Source: Strigops habroptila
Lineage: Eukaryota; Chordata; Aves; Psittaciformes; Psittacidae
Direction: 5' to 3'
Assembly (NCBI RefSeq): GCF_004027225.2
Contig: NC_046358.1
Coordinates: 63,349,528 to 63,413,527 of the forward strand
DNA length: 64,000 nucleotides
Shown here: positions 25,538-35,916 of the stretch, piece after piece
Layout of the letters: each line of letters opens with the position of its first letter
How positions within the stretch are numbered: the first letter of the stretch is position 1
Notes under the pieces: model-generated
Told to the model about the DNA's origin: nothing
The model's database searches: none
Seen by the model: the letters and a program-made list of their open reading frames with translations, nothing else
Made by a program: the position numbers and the translations under genes

Positions 25538-28294
25538 CTGGGGAAAAGAAGAAATTATCAGTTCTCTAAGATGTATTATTATGAACAAAATTGCTTGCTT
25601 TCTCCCTCTGCACTAAACCAAACATTTACAAGCAGCTGCTGCTGCTTCTTATTAATGGAAGAAATTAAGGCTGTTTAAAGCAGGTTTTTAGTACTGCTAA
25701 ATTACTGTGCCTTGCACCCCAAACTCACTAGCGAGTCACTGCACTCTTCCCTTCCTCCATGCAATTTTACTCACATTGATTATTGCAAATAATTATTAAA
25801 TATTATTTTCTCTGAAAACAATAATACAATCTATACAATGTCATAGACTGTCCAGCCTTTTACATATAATAGTTACAGAAAATTAAACGTTCCCAAGTAT
25901 TGCAAAGACACAGAGTTTGCACGGAATTTTGTTTATAACATTCACCCTAATTGGTGTTTTTCCACAGGTTATAAAGATTGATTTTAATTGAACAAAGATG
26001 ACTTCCCCCATGAGCATCTTATGCTGCTGCAGTGTATAGCAAATAAACCATAGATGTTTTCATACTAACTTTCAAAGATTTTTTGAAGATTCATAAATCA
26101 AGATATACCATGGCAAAAGTTGATGGAAAATATAGGTATGAGTAACATTACACACTACATACTGCATGCATGAAATATTACATATACAATATAAAAATAT
26201 TTCACACTTATACAAATCCTAAGCAATAGCATTTGGCATACATCACCTTATTTTTTTGCTAAACAAGTACTTTTTAGAACCTGACAAATATTCCATGTTT
26301 TACACCAGATAAACTTCCCCTGAACTGGGACCAGGGAATGTATTTCCTAACTTGAAAAAACTGAAGGTTTCTTTAAAAATAAGCAAACAAAACCAGTTAG
26401 TAGGGTACACTTCAATGGTAGGATCAAAGATAACCATACAAAGTTTAATGCGCAGCAAAATAAGGAAAATCAAAGAAATAGGAGATAGAATGAAGCTTGG
26501 TTTGTTTGCAAACAGACAAAAGCGAATGTCTTTCTCTTAAGATGTGTGCAGTGAGAAGGAATGCTGGATTATGAAAGAGGACAGACTTTGTATGAATTAC
26601 TTACTAAAACGTATGAACCTTAAGTCAGAGTAAGATGTCTCTGACCTAATGGCAGTTGAAAAGTGAAAGGATTACTTCATCCATCTCAGGGATCTTTTAA
26701 TTTCTAATTGACTTCTTTCATGTAATATGTCTTCTTCCCTACCTTTTCAAGAAGTTACTGCATGGAGAACATAAATCACCATCGGACATAGTCAAAATAA
26801 GCTCAAACACCAAACTGGCAGAGGTAGCAGACTCTGATTTTTCTTGAAGATGTGGACTCAGCCATTACAGCACTATATGACCCTTTTGCTCCCTGGAAAT
26901 CACACTGATTTGAAACCACAGTTCTCCCATCCAGACATCCCTCTGGATAATTTCTCCTCCTCTCGTCTCCCACACCTGCCACTTAAGACATGGATGGACC
27001 ACGGACTGTCTCTTTTCAGTACAAAGGTCATAAAGAAAAGCTCTTAACCAGAGGAAAAAGGTACCTATGACTTAAATGGTGCTATTGCTCTGTAATTAGA
27101 ACTAGTCAAACGTGTATTTCTAGTCTGATAATTCTCACTGGCATGACCTTTATTTTTTTCCTTCACTTGCACTGTTTTTTTAACTCCCGCTTGCCATTTT
27201 GCAGCATGTATGCAGTGTACAGACTGACTCCATGATGATTTACGAGAAGAAGGTGCCAGGCTTCTGGTAAGCCTACGGAACCATAACTGAGCCCTGAATT
27301 AAAACCCTATCATTTTTAATAGGAAAGAAACAGAGAGTCAGAGAAGCCAGTTGTGTACGCTGCAAATTCCCTTTAATCTGCAGACAGAACCGCTTAATAG
27401 CAGTCTCATTAAAAGTTCCTGATATCATATGTTCTTTGCTTTCTCCTTAACAGCTGTCTGCATTATAATGAATAACTGCATTTGGAGGATATTTAGAGCA
27501 AGCATTGCTCTCCTGCCATTGCCACGGACAGTGTATTGGCACTAGTGAGAGACCATGCCTGTGAGTGTTATACTAGCAAAGAACAAATGTGCTTAATTTT
27601 TAAATTAAGATGTGGAGCAGTTCAGTGTGCTAACAAGAAACATGACATAGCATCAGACACACACAGAGATTTGAATAATGCTGCTGTGAGCACTGCTTAC
27701 GCAGATGACATTTTGCAATGCTGGATGCAAACCCTCACTACTCAAGAGGATGAGTTCAGTGATTACAATACAGAAGAAAAATGCTTTTAGTGCAAGAGGC
27801 AAACTTTTCTTTAGATGTCTAATGGAAGCTGAAAATACCAGGAAGCCAAACAAAAAAAAAGTAATCTTTGATAGCATAATGAAGTTGTTTTCCTTTCTGA
27901 TAAACTGCTTCCCTATTGCATGACATTTTCTTCCCAAACAAGATACCGACCCATTTCTATACTGCATCCTCGTTGGCAATATAACAACTTTAAATAAAAA
28001 TCATATTGGTTACACATTCTCATTAGTGTACTTTTCTTCATAAAGAATTGCATCATTTGGCTTGCTGTGGGTTTTTGAGATGTTTCTAATTTGATCGCCC
28101 TCCTCTTAAATAACTTTGCAGTGGTACTTAACTCCATGCATCGTAATCAGTTCCACTGATTTCAGTACATTACTCCCAGGTACATGCAATCAAGTATGCA
28201 TCTAAATAATTGCAAGACTTTGATTTATGTTTGTCAAATTACACTGGAACATTCACAGCTGATAAGCATGCTTACATTACAGTACAATTCTTAC
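25538..28294 (-). other. Intron, about 2.8 kb
   Basis: This AT-rich intron lies between two phase-0 exons. I see no transposon of known family. A YADD-like motif on the plus strand near 27698-27709 is isolated and treated as chance. Confidence 0.65.
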
Positions 28295-28369
28295 TTTGTC
28301 AAGGGCTGCCTTTTCCAGTTCATCTTTTGCAACTGCTAGTTTTTGCTCCAGATCTGTTAGCTGTTGTGC
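28295..28369 (-). CDS. Internal coiled-coil exon (75 bp, phase 0), (LEKR1-like?)
   Basis: The minus strand has a strong acceptor (TTTTTCCTCTTTATTCCCACAG), 25 open codons and the donor AAA|GTAAGA. The peptide AQQLTDLEQKLAVAKDELEK followed by AALDK is a clear amphipathic heptad pattern (L, L, L, V, L and A at a/d spacing), so this is a coiled-coil segment. It joins in phase 0 to 47764-47826 upstream and 25376-25537 downstream, giving an uninterrupted heptad region across three exons. The solo LTR at 29423-29750 lies about 1 kb upstream in the same transcriptional direction. Confidence 0.85.
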
Positions 28370-29466
28370 CTGTGGGAATAAAGAGGAAAAAGCTGATGCA
28401 TTCTACAATGCATTTTTTTCCCCCCTTAATTTTTCATGCAGTGCCTGTGAGAGAGGAAAGGATATAAATTTTACAAGTAATATATATGAATTGGGTCAGA
28501 ATTGCTTGCAAAAAGACCAGGCCTCAAGGGACTATTTTTTTTCCTGAGAAAAAAAAGCGAGTTTTCATGTGGAAACAGGGCTCAAATCTGCTCCATTTAT
28601 GTGAATTCAAGTTCAGTCTAATTTCAGTGTCAACAGCAAAATTAATTCCATACCACAGAATATTTAGAAATATGCCATAACATCCTTATGGAAAATTCAA
28701 TGTGTTCAATCAGTTTCTATTGTTTTGTTCATTTATCTGACTTCTATCTGCAATTTGAACTACTGTTTTCTAGTTTTCAACATTGAGATGCTAACATTAA
28801 TGTAACTCAGCATAAACAGAGAAATTACAAAATACCCAAACAGTCATCCATGTAGACACCTTACAAAAGGTTACTATCTGCTGGTATACATCAGGTGAAC
28901 TCCAGAGTTGTTTCTCCATCTACTTCCCTGGAGATATGAAAGGAAAATTCAGAATAGCTAGTTATGCAACTGCATAGGAAGAAAGCATTTTGGTTCAAGC
29001 AGCCTTCACCCTGTGCAGACGGGCTGTTGGATTTTTGTATGATATAACATTATTTTCCTGCTTAGTCCTTCAGAATGAAATCTGGCTTTTTACAATGTAT
29101 AGACAATGCACTGAGTGCAGGGGTTCAGAAAATGTTTTTAAATGCTCAGTAAATAAAAACAATTATTTCCTCTCCCCTTCCCTAAGAGCTAGGTACACTC
29201 AAACAGACCTCTCTTCAGGGAAATACATTCTTCGCATGAGCTGTACAATTTAGAGAAGTAGGAGCTCCCAGATTGCTGCAGTTCTTGGCCCTGTTATTAA
29301 TAACACATTACTATGCAACCAAAAGGAGTAAGGTACAGGTTTCTTTCATTGTTGTAGTTGCAAAAACCAGTCCATTAGTTTTCCATGTTTATGAAGGTAA
29401 CCATAGAGAAAGACATTGGGCTTGTGGAGATTAAAGGCACGGACTCTGGCAATCTGCAGACCGATC

Positions 29467-29472
29467 TTTATT
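29467..29472 (-). terminator. LTR poly(A) signal
   Basis: AATAAA on the minus strand lies about 20 bp downstream of the LTR TATA box, as in many short-R retroviral LTRs. Because the LTR has the orientation of the host gene, it could cause premature polyadenylation of host transcripts within the intron. Confidence 0.6.
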
Positions 29473-29487
29473 GCTTTAACAGAGCCT

Positions 29488-29495
29488 TATTTATA
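29488..29495 (-). promoter_or_regulatory. LTR TATA box
   Basis: TATAAATA on the minus strand, followed by AAGGCTCTG, sits where the U3 promoter TATA box should be. Transcription from it would run toward the host exon at 28295-28369. Confidence 0.65.
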
Positions 29496-30002
29496 CAGTA
29501 ATAAACGTAAGCAGTTGCCACCAGGCAACTCCTGATGGGGTATAGCCTTTGCTCACACACCCCTGCTATACGTTAATTGGTTAAAGTGTTACCTACACAC
29601 ACGCAGTCTCTGTTAGCCAAGGCCCTGATTTTCTACTATGTCTCTTCACTCAGATAACTTTCTCAAAGTTGTTTTCTCTTCAGAGGCACAGGGCTCTATC
29701 ATCAAGGTCAAATACTCCTGTTGCTGTCCAAGTCAGGGCCTCCTGCTACAGGACTAACCAGTTTTCTCCTCTCTCTGAAACTCTGATTAGGTAATACATA
29801 TTTTGTGCATATGGTATAATTGAATAAAGTTCTCATTTCTCAGTTAAAGAGCAACACATTGTAATTTTGATCAAATATTTGCCAATGCCCTTTCCCTCAG
29901 CATCACCCCATGCTCATCATGTTTGTGAAGTTCATCCCCAGCCAGATACTATTTTCTTACCAGACTTTTCAAGATCATATGCACCCTGCTGACTTGAATT
30001 GC

Positions 30003-30279
30003 CGAGGTGAGTATCTCCAGAGAGGACGCCTTTAACACCGGAGCGGGGGGAAGCACAGCGTCCCGGAGCCTCAGTTCGGAGCGACAAGAGCGACCGAGAG
30101 AGCCTCAAGGCCTCGACAGGACTTGCCCAGGAGCCGGCAGCTCCGCTGACGCGAGCAGCTGACTCACAGGGGGCGGCGCCAGGAGTGACGGCACCAGCCC
30201 TCAGTGGGGAAAAACCCGCCCCAGGGAACGCGGGCGAGTAGGGCGTGGTGCGGCAGTTTGCGCGGGCAGGGTGAGCGGG
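30003..30279 (+). promoter_or_regulatory. CR1 5' UTR with probable internal promoter
   Basis: This GC- and CpG-rich leader precedes ORF1. It has GC-box-like sites (GGGGGCGGCG near 30169-30178; CCGCCCC near 30216-30222) and no TATA box. CR1-type LINEs are expected to carry their promoter in the 5' UTR. Promoter activity in this copy is inference. Confidence 0.5.
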
Positions 30280-31356
30280 ATGGTGAGCACTCGCCTCAGG
30301 ACCAGGGCCCGCTCTGGAAGCTCTGCCCCGGCGGTGGCCAGCGTAGGCACCCAGACAGAGCCGATGAGAGGGGAGGCTGCGGCGCAGACCTCGGAGTGTA
30401 GAAAGTGCCTCGACTGGTCTCTTGAGGCGAGGGTGCGCAATGGACAGGGCTGCACTCGGTGCGCCCTGGTGGGGGTCCTCCTGCAGCAGGTGGCTGAGCT
30501 GCGGGAGGCTGTTGGAGAGCTAGAAGATGCCAGGGAAGCTGAGAGGAAGCTGGGCTGCTTGCTCCAAGCCCAAACTGGTCAGGGGCTGCAAACGTCCAGC
30601 ATTGCTCACATAGGAAAGAAGGAGGGCAGCAACCCAGGAAGCTGGGAATTAGTTACGAGAAAAACTAACAAAAAAAGGAGGAAGAGGAAAATTAACAACA
30701 AGGGGCTTCCTCCTAAATCTGATGTCCCCACCCAGAACTGCTTTGCGGTTCTGCAGGGGGCTAATGAGAAAGCACCCACCACACCTAATGAGCATCCTGC
30801 TGATGCACCAGTAAAGAGGATCACTACTGGTGCCTCCAGGAAAAAGAGGAGGGTCATAGTAGTAGGGAACTCTACTTTGAAAGGCACAGAGGCACCCATC
30901 TGCCGGCCTGATCCAGTCTCGAGGGAGGTGTGTTGCCTGCCAGGGGCTCGAATCAGGGATGTTGCTGAGAGGCTGCCTGCTCTAGTAAGTTCTGCTGACT
31001 ATTACCCCCTTCTAGTGGTCCATGTGGGTGCTAGAGATATAGATAGCAGTAGCCTGGAGAACATTAAGAAGGACTACAGAGCCCTGGGAGAGGTGGTTAG
31101 GGGCTCTGGAGCTCAGACAGTTTTTTCATCGATTCTCCAGGGCAAAGGGGAGGACCTTAAAAAAGCTAGGCGCGTTTGGCAGGTTAATAAATAGTTAGAA
31201 TGGTGGTGCCATAGTCAGGGGTTTGGCTATTTAGAACATGGGGCTCCATTTGGGAGGCCAGGTCTACTGGAGACTGGTGGAGCTGGTCTGACAAGGAAGG
31301 GAAAGAGCTGTTTTGGTAGGAGGCTTGCCAGGCTGGTCAAGAAAGCTTTAAACTAG
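30280..31356 (+). pseudogene. CR1 ORF1 (zinc-binding and SGNH/esterase-like), truncated by a stop
   Basis: The frame starts at ATG 30280 (an upstream in-frame GTG at 30271 is not a likely start) and runs 304 codons to TAG at 31192-31194. The same frame then continues open to TAG 31354-31356, so the first stop is a premature nonsense change in a longer ORF1. Domains in order are a CxxC...CxxC zinc-binding motif (Cys 40, 43, 58, 61), a short Leu/Glu coiled coil (about 67-92), a basic cluster KKRRKRK (131-137), and an SGNH/GDSL esterase-like domain from about residue 190. In family members this RNA-binding protein assists retrotransposition. The esterase blocks are damaged here: GNS (196-198) stands where GDS is usual, ARD where the GxND-type block lies, and the late Asp-x-x-His block is not present after the stop. 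Confidence 0.88.
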
Positions 31357-34325
31357 ATGTGTTGGGGGAGGGGAGCATTGAGCCATCCCAACACTCCTGC
31401 TCAGTTGCCAGCACCTGTAATAAGTGCTTGGAGCGATGCAGAGATGTTCCAGCTGCCCCAGCCATTGAGTCGGCTGCATTTGGAGCTCAGCTAAGGTGCC
31501 TCTATACAAACACCCGTAGTATGGGGAACAAGCAAGAGGAATTAGAGATGTGTGCAAGGCTACAGGAATATGATGCCATTGGTATCACAGAAACATGGTG
31601 GGATGGCTCCTATGACTGGAGTGTTGGGATGGAAGGTTACAGGCTGTTTAGAAAAGACAGGACAGGCAGACGGGGAGGGGGTGTTGCTATCTATGTCAGT
31701 GAGAGGCTAGAGAGTATGGAACTCTGTCTGGGGACGGGTGATGAGGTAACAGAGTGTTTGTGGGTCAGGATCAAAGGGAAAACAGCAATGGGGGACATTA
31801 GGGTGGGGATCTGTTACAGGCTGCCTGATCAAGAGGACTCTGTGGATGAAGCGCTCTACAGACAGATAGGAGCAGCCTCACGCTCGCAGGCCCTTGTCCT
31901 CATGGGGGACTTCAACCATCCTGACATCTGCTGGAGGGACGGTACGGCCCGGCACAAGCAATCCAGGAGGTTCCTCGATTGTGTGGAAGACAACTTTCCC
32001 TTTCAAGCAATAGAGGAGCCGACAGGGAGAGGTACCATGCTTGACCTCGTGCTCAGCAACAGGGAGGGACTGGTTGGAAATGTGGTGCTCCAGGGCAGCC
32101 TTGGCTCCAGTGATCACGAGATGGTTGAGTTTGAGATCCTCAGGACGGTGAGAAGAGCATGCAGCAAGCTCACTGCCCTGGACTTCAAGAAAGCAGACTT
32201 TGGCCTCTTCAGGAACCTCCTTAGTAAGGTTCCATGGGATATAGTCCTAGGGGGCACGGGGGCCCAAGACTGCTGGTCGATTCAAGGATCACCTGCTACG
32301 TGCTCAAGAGTGTTGCATCCCGACTAGAAGAAAGTGCAGCAGGAGGGCCAGGAGACCTCCATGGATGGACAAGGAGCTGCTGGGGAAACTTAGAGGGGAA
32401 AAAAGAAGCTTATAGAAGGTGGAAGCGAGGACAGGCAGCCTGGGAAGAATATAGGAGCATTGCCCGGGAAGCTAGGGACCAGGTTAGGAAAGCTAAGGCC
32501 CAGCTAGAATTAAGTTTGGCAAGGGATGTAAAAGATAACAGGAAAGGATTCTATAGATACGTAGCAAATAAAAGACAGACTAGTGACAACGTGGGCCCTC
32601 TCCAGAAGCTATCAGGAGAACTGGCTACCATGGATTTGGAGAAGGCTGAGGTTTTTAATGACTTCTTTGCCTCAGTCTTCACCAGCAAATGCTCTGACCA
32701 CACCAAGAAAGTCTTGGAAAGCAAATGCAGGGACTGTGAAAATGAAGACCTTAGGCCCACTGTAGGAGAGGATCAGGTTCGAGACCATCTTAAGAACCTG
32801 AATGTGCACAAGTCCATGGGACCTGATGAAATCCATCCACGGGTCCTGAAAGACCTGGCGAATGAAGTTGCTAAGCCACTGTCCATCATATTTGAAAAAT
32901 CCTGGCAGTCAGGTGAAGTTCCTGATGACTGGAAGAAGGGTAATATAACCCCCATTTTCAAGAAGGGGAAGATGGAAGACCCGGGAAACTACAGACCAGT
33001 CAGCCTCACCTCTGTGCCTGGCAAAATCTTGGAACAGTTTCTCCTGGAAAACATGCTAAGGCACATGAAAAACAACGAGGTGGTTGGTGACAGCCAACAT
33101 GGCTTCACTAAGGGGAAATCCTGCCTGACCAATTTGGTGGCCTTCTATGATGGAGCCACGGAACTGATGGACAGGGGCAGAGCCGTTGACGTCATCTACC
33201 TGGACTTGTGCAAAGCGTTCAACACTGTCCCGCATGGCATCCTTGTCTCTAAATTGGAGAGACATCAATTTGGTAGATGGACCACTCGGTGGATCAAAAA
33301 CTGGCTCGATGGCCGCATGCAAAGAGTTGTGGTAAATGGCTCAATGTCCAGTTGAAAACCTGTAACGAGTGGTGTCCCTCGGGGATCGGTGTTGGGACCG
33401 GTCCTGTTCAACATCTTTGTCGGTGACATGGACAGTGGGATTGAGTGCGCCCTCAGCAAGTTTGCCGATGACACCAAGCTGTGTGGTTCGGTTGATATGC
33501 TGGAGGGAAGGGATGCCATCCAGAGGGACCTTGACGCGCTTGTGAGGTGGGCCGATGAAGTTTACCAACCTTATGAAGTTTACCAACCTTATGAAGTTTA
33601 CCAACCTTATGAAGTTTACCAACCTTATGAAGTTTAACCAAGCCAAGTGTAAGGTCCTACAACCTGGGTCGGGGCAATCCCAGGCACAGCTACAGGTTGG
33701 AAGGAGAACTGATTCAAAGCAGCCCTGCAGAGAAGGACTTGGGGGTGTTGGTTGATGAGAAGCTTAACATGAGCCAGCAGTGTGCGCTTGCAGCTCAGAA
33801 AGCCAACTTGTCCTGGGCTGCATCAAAAGAAGCGTGACCAGCAGGTCGAAGGAGGTGATCCTGCCCCTCTACTCTGCTCTTGTGAGACCTCACTTGGAGT
33901 ACTGCGTACAGTTCTGGTGTCCTCAGCATAAAAAGGACACGGAGCTGTTGGAGCGAGTCCAGAGGAGGGCCACGAGGATGATAAGAGGGCTGGAGCACCT
34001 CCTGTAGGAAGACAGGCTGAGAGAGTTGGGGCTGTTCAGCCTGGAGAAGAGAAGGCTGCGTGGAGACCTCATAGCAGCCTTCCAGTATCTGAAGGGGGTC
34101 TATAAGGATGCTGGGGAGGGACTCTTCCTTAGGGACTGTAGTGGTAGGACAAGGAATAATGGCTTCAAACTTAAACAGGGGAAGTTTAGATTAGATATAA
34201 GGAAGAAGTTCTTTACAGTGAGGGTGGTGAAGCACTTGAATGGGTTGCCCAGGGAGGTTGTGGATGCTCCATCCCTGGCGGTGTTCAAGGCCAGGTTGGA
34301 CAGAGCCTTGGGCGTCATGGTTTAG
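31320..34325 (+). pseudogene. CR1 ORF2 (endonuclease-reverse transcriptase), multiply broken
   Basis: ORF2 overlaps the end of the ORF1 frame. The frame is open from 31320, and no ATG precedes the endonuclease in this copy until 31521. The AP-like endonuclease is intact: TNTRSMGNK, ITETWWDG, GGGVAIYV, LMGDFNHPD, LDLVLSN and SSDHEMVEF are all seen. Frameshifts then fall near 32283 and 32407, both in the linker. The reverse transcriptase follows in a new frame with YLDLCKAF (Asp codon 33203-33205) and [10 protein letters not shown], then stops at TGA 33353-33355. It continues with [11 protein letters not shown] and FADD (33461-33472). Further lesions are a frame change at the 18-bp repeat near 33550, frameshifts near 33670 and 33810, and TAG at 34005-34007. 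The C-terminal region ends at 34325. The domain order and both catalytic Asp motifs identify CR1 beyond doubt; the copy is non-functional. Confidence 0.92.
33556..33636 (+). repeat. 18-bp minisatellite inside CR1 ORF2
   Basis: The unit TGAAGTTTACCAACCTTA occurs four times perfectly, followed by a half copy that runs into the normal ORF2 sequence (AACCAAGCC...). The unit is a multiple of three. In the frame that joins the downstream [10 protein letters not shown] segment it reads a TNLMKF repeat, so a single ancestral block just after FADD seems to have been multiplied by slippage. The upstream RT frame enters it in another phase. Confidence 0.95.
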
Positions 34326-34411
34326 TGCGAGGTGTCCCTGCCCACGGCAGGGGGGTTGGAACTAGATGATCTTAAGGTCCTTTCCAACCCTTACTATTCT
34401 ATGATTCTATG
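34326..34411 (+). other. CR1 3' UTR and terminal ATTCTATG repeats
   Basis: The short 3' UTR follows the ORF2 stop. It contains GTGTCCCTGCCCACGGCAG, then GGTTGGAACTAGATGATCTT and CCTTTCCAACCC, and ends in two copies of ATTCTATG. In CR1 this end is the part recognised by the reverse transcriptase, and its tail is the diagnostic short tandem repeat in place of poly(A). Confidence 0.88.
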
Positions 34412-35767
34412 ACTGTAGCCTAGTTTAATGTATAGCCATATAAGTGTTGTTTAGTGTAAACCCTACAAAATGTGGCTAAACTTGGTCTCTGTGTTGAGGC
34501 AATGACCAACATATCATAGGCCATAGGCAATGTGTTTTACCTTAGGCAAGCCTGTAGTGGCCAGGAGATACCTCAAGTGATATTTATTGCATTAGGCATA
34601 GGCTGTATTGGCTGATAAAATAAGAAGAGCCTGGAATTTTCAGTTTCCTGCTCATTTAAACTACTTAGTCACATTTTAAAACAGGATTAGGTGTTTATCT
34701 GCAGATTTATCAGATCAGCCACAGTTTCATTGGTCAAAACCATGCACGATTAGGCAATCTTGCTTCAAAGCAGAAGTCAACTGCTTGCTCAAGTGTGGGG
34801 AAGTCTCTTGTGAATGCCTCTAATTTCCACTGCATCACATTTCTTACACCTGAAATCAGTCACTAACACACACACACAACCCACACAGAATGCTGGTTTG
34901 GTTCCTCAGTCTGGCTACTGAGCATCCAGTACAGAAAGAATCCTCCCATTTCATTAGAATTTGCAACATTTAACTGGACTTATCACTGGCTTATTAGAGA
35001 ATAACTTACTAACATACAAGAATCTTTCTAGAGTTCAGTAATATTTGCATTTATTACTAAATATAGTACATAGTACACTCACAATAAACATGATTCCAAC
35101 AAATATGGTCACAATAAACATCAAGCCTGGCTCTTTCTGATGCAGAGACAGTTTTCATTGGGTACTAGAACCAGACCAAGTTATTTCTCACATCATCATT
35201 TTAGTTTTTGCTACTTATCAAACTGTTTTTACAGCACATTTACACAAATTAGTACCACTGAAAATTTGACTAGCTGACATAAAGCAGGTAATGGTAGTTT
35301 TAGGTGGCTGCTGCTTCTTTCTTTACAGGGGAAAGTCTAGTATAATACATGGTGTTCAATGAAATATCAAAAATCAAGCTGGAAGAAAAGTCTTTAATTT
35401 CTGCCTGCCATTATAAAGAATTAATATATTGTAATAACATTGCTCATATCAAGAAAAACAATTCCAGTTTATGGTGAAAAGCTATTCCTCCAAAGGACAG
35501 GTTCATATGTATTAATAAGATATTTCTGCTTGCATCATTTATTAAGCCTTATCCTTATTTTTGGTAACACTGTCGTATTTTGATGGACTTGAACTTTCAT
35601 GCATATTTATTTTATTTCACAGATTACTGAGCCAATAGGTCAGTGATATCAATCCACCTGACATCAAGTAAGAATAAAATCCTAGCATTATTTATGTATT
35701 TTTCATGAACCACTCACTTGAGAATAGTGATATTTCTTAACATCTTAGTCCCAAAATTGCAGATTAA
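34412..35767. other. Intronic sequence, nothing recognised
   Basis: This AT-rich stretch lies between two CR1 copies. Apart from a short CA run near 34866-34876 I see no feature. Confidence 0.5.
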
Positions 35768-35916
35768 TGCCCCATCCCTGGCAGTGTTCAAGACCAGGTT
35801 GGATGGGGATTGGAGCAACCTGGTCTAGTGGAAGGTGTCCCTGCCCGTGGCAGGGGGTTGGAACTGTGCGAGCTTTAAGGTCTCTTCCAACCCAAACCAG
35901 TCTGTGATTCTATGAT
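35768..35916 (+). mobile_element. CR1 LINE 3' fragment
   Basis: It opens with the ORF2 tail (CCCCATCCCTGGCAGTGTTC), passes through the GTGTCCCTGCCCGTGGCAGG block and ends with CTTCCAACCC and GATTCTATGATTG. The orientation is the same as the large CR1 1.3 kb upstream. Confidence 0.9.

Larger units (their letters stand above)
29423..29750 (-). mobile_element. Solo LTR of an endogenous retrovirus
   Basis: Read on the minus strand the element starts TGTAGCAGGAGG and ends CTCCACA, the TG...CA ends of a retroviral LTR, about 328 bp long. It contains a TATA box (TATAAATA, 29488-29495) and a poly(A) signal (AATAAA, 29467-29472) in the order expected for U3-R-U5. The flanks carry GGGCT (29418-29422) and GGACT (29751-29755) on the plus strand, a 4-of-5 match that looks like a worn 5-bp target duplication. 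No internal retroviral genes lie on either side, so recombination between two LTRs has probably left this solo copy. The size and 5-bp duplication suit an alpha/beta-like (ERVK-type) avian element, but the family is not assigned. Confidence 0.8.
30000..34411 (+). mobile_element. Near full-length CR1 LINE, inactive
   Basis: The stretch is markedly more GC-rich than its surroundings. It holds, in order, a GC-rich 5' UTR, ORF1, a broken ORF2 (endonuclease, reverse transcriptase, C-terminal region), a short 3' UTR with GGAACTAGATGATCTTAAGG and a tail of two perfect ATTCTATG copies (34396-34411). The length of about 4.4 kb is close to a complete CR1, whereas most CR1 copies are short 3' ends. The 5' edge is approximate, placed where AT-rich sequence gives way to GC-rich sequence. 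It lies antisense in the host intron. Stops and frameshifts in both ORFs make it unable to move by itself. Confidence 0.93.

Noticed and set aside
27653..27790. YADD-like motif on the plus strand near 27698-27709, reminiscent of reverse transcriptase
   Set aside because: No other reverse transcriptase block (SGVPQGS-like, LDxxKAF-like or retroviral equivalents) lies upstream or downstream in any frame, so four residues are taken as chance.
32234..32400. Upstream part of the open frame that leads into the CR1 reverse transcriptase
   Set aside because: The real ORF2 linker is read here in a different frame. This part is an out-of-frame extension created by the frameshift near 32407.
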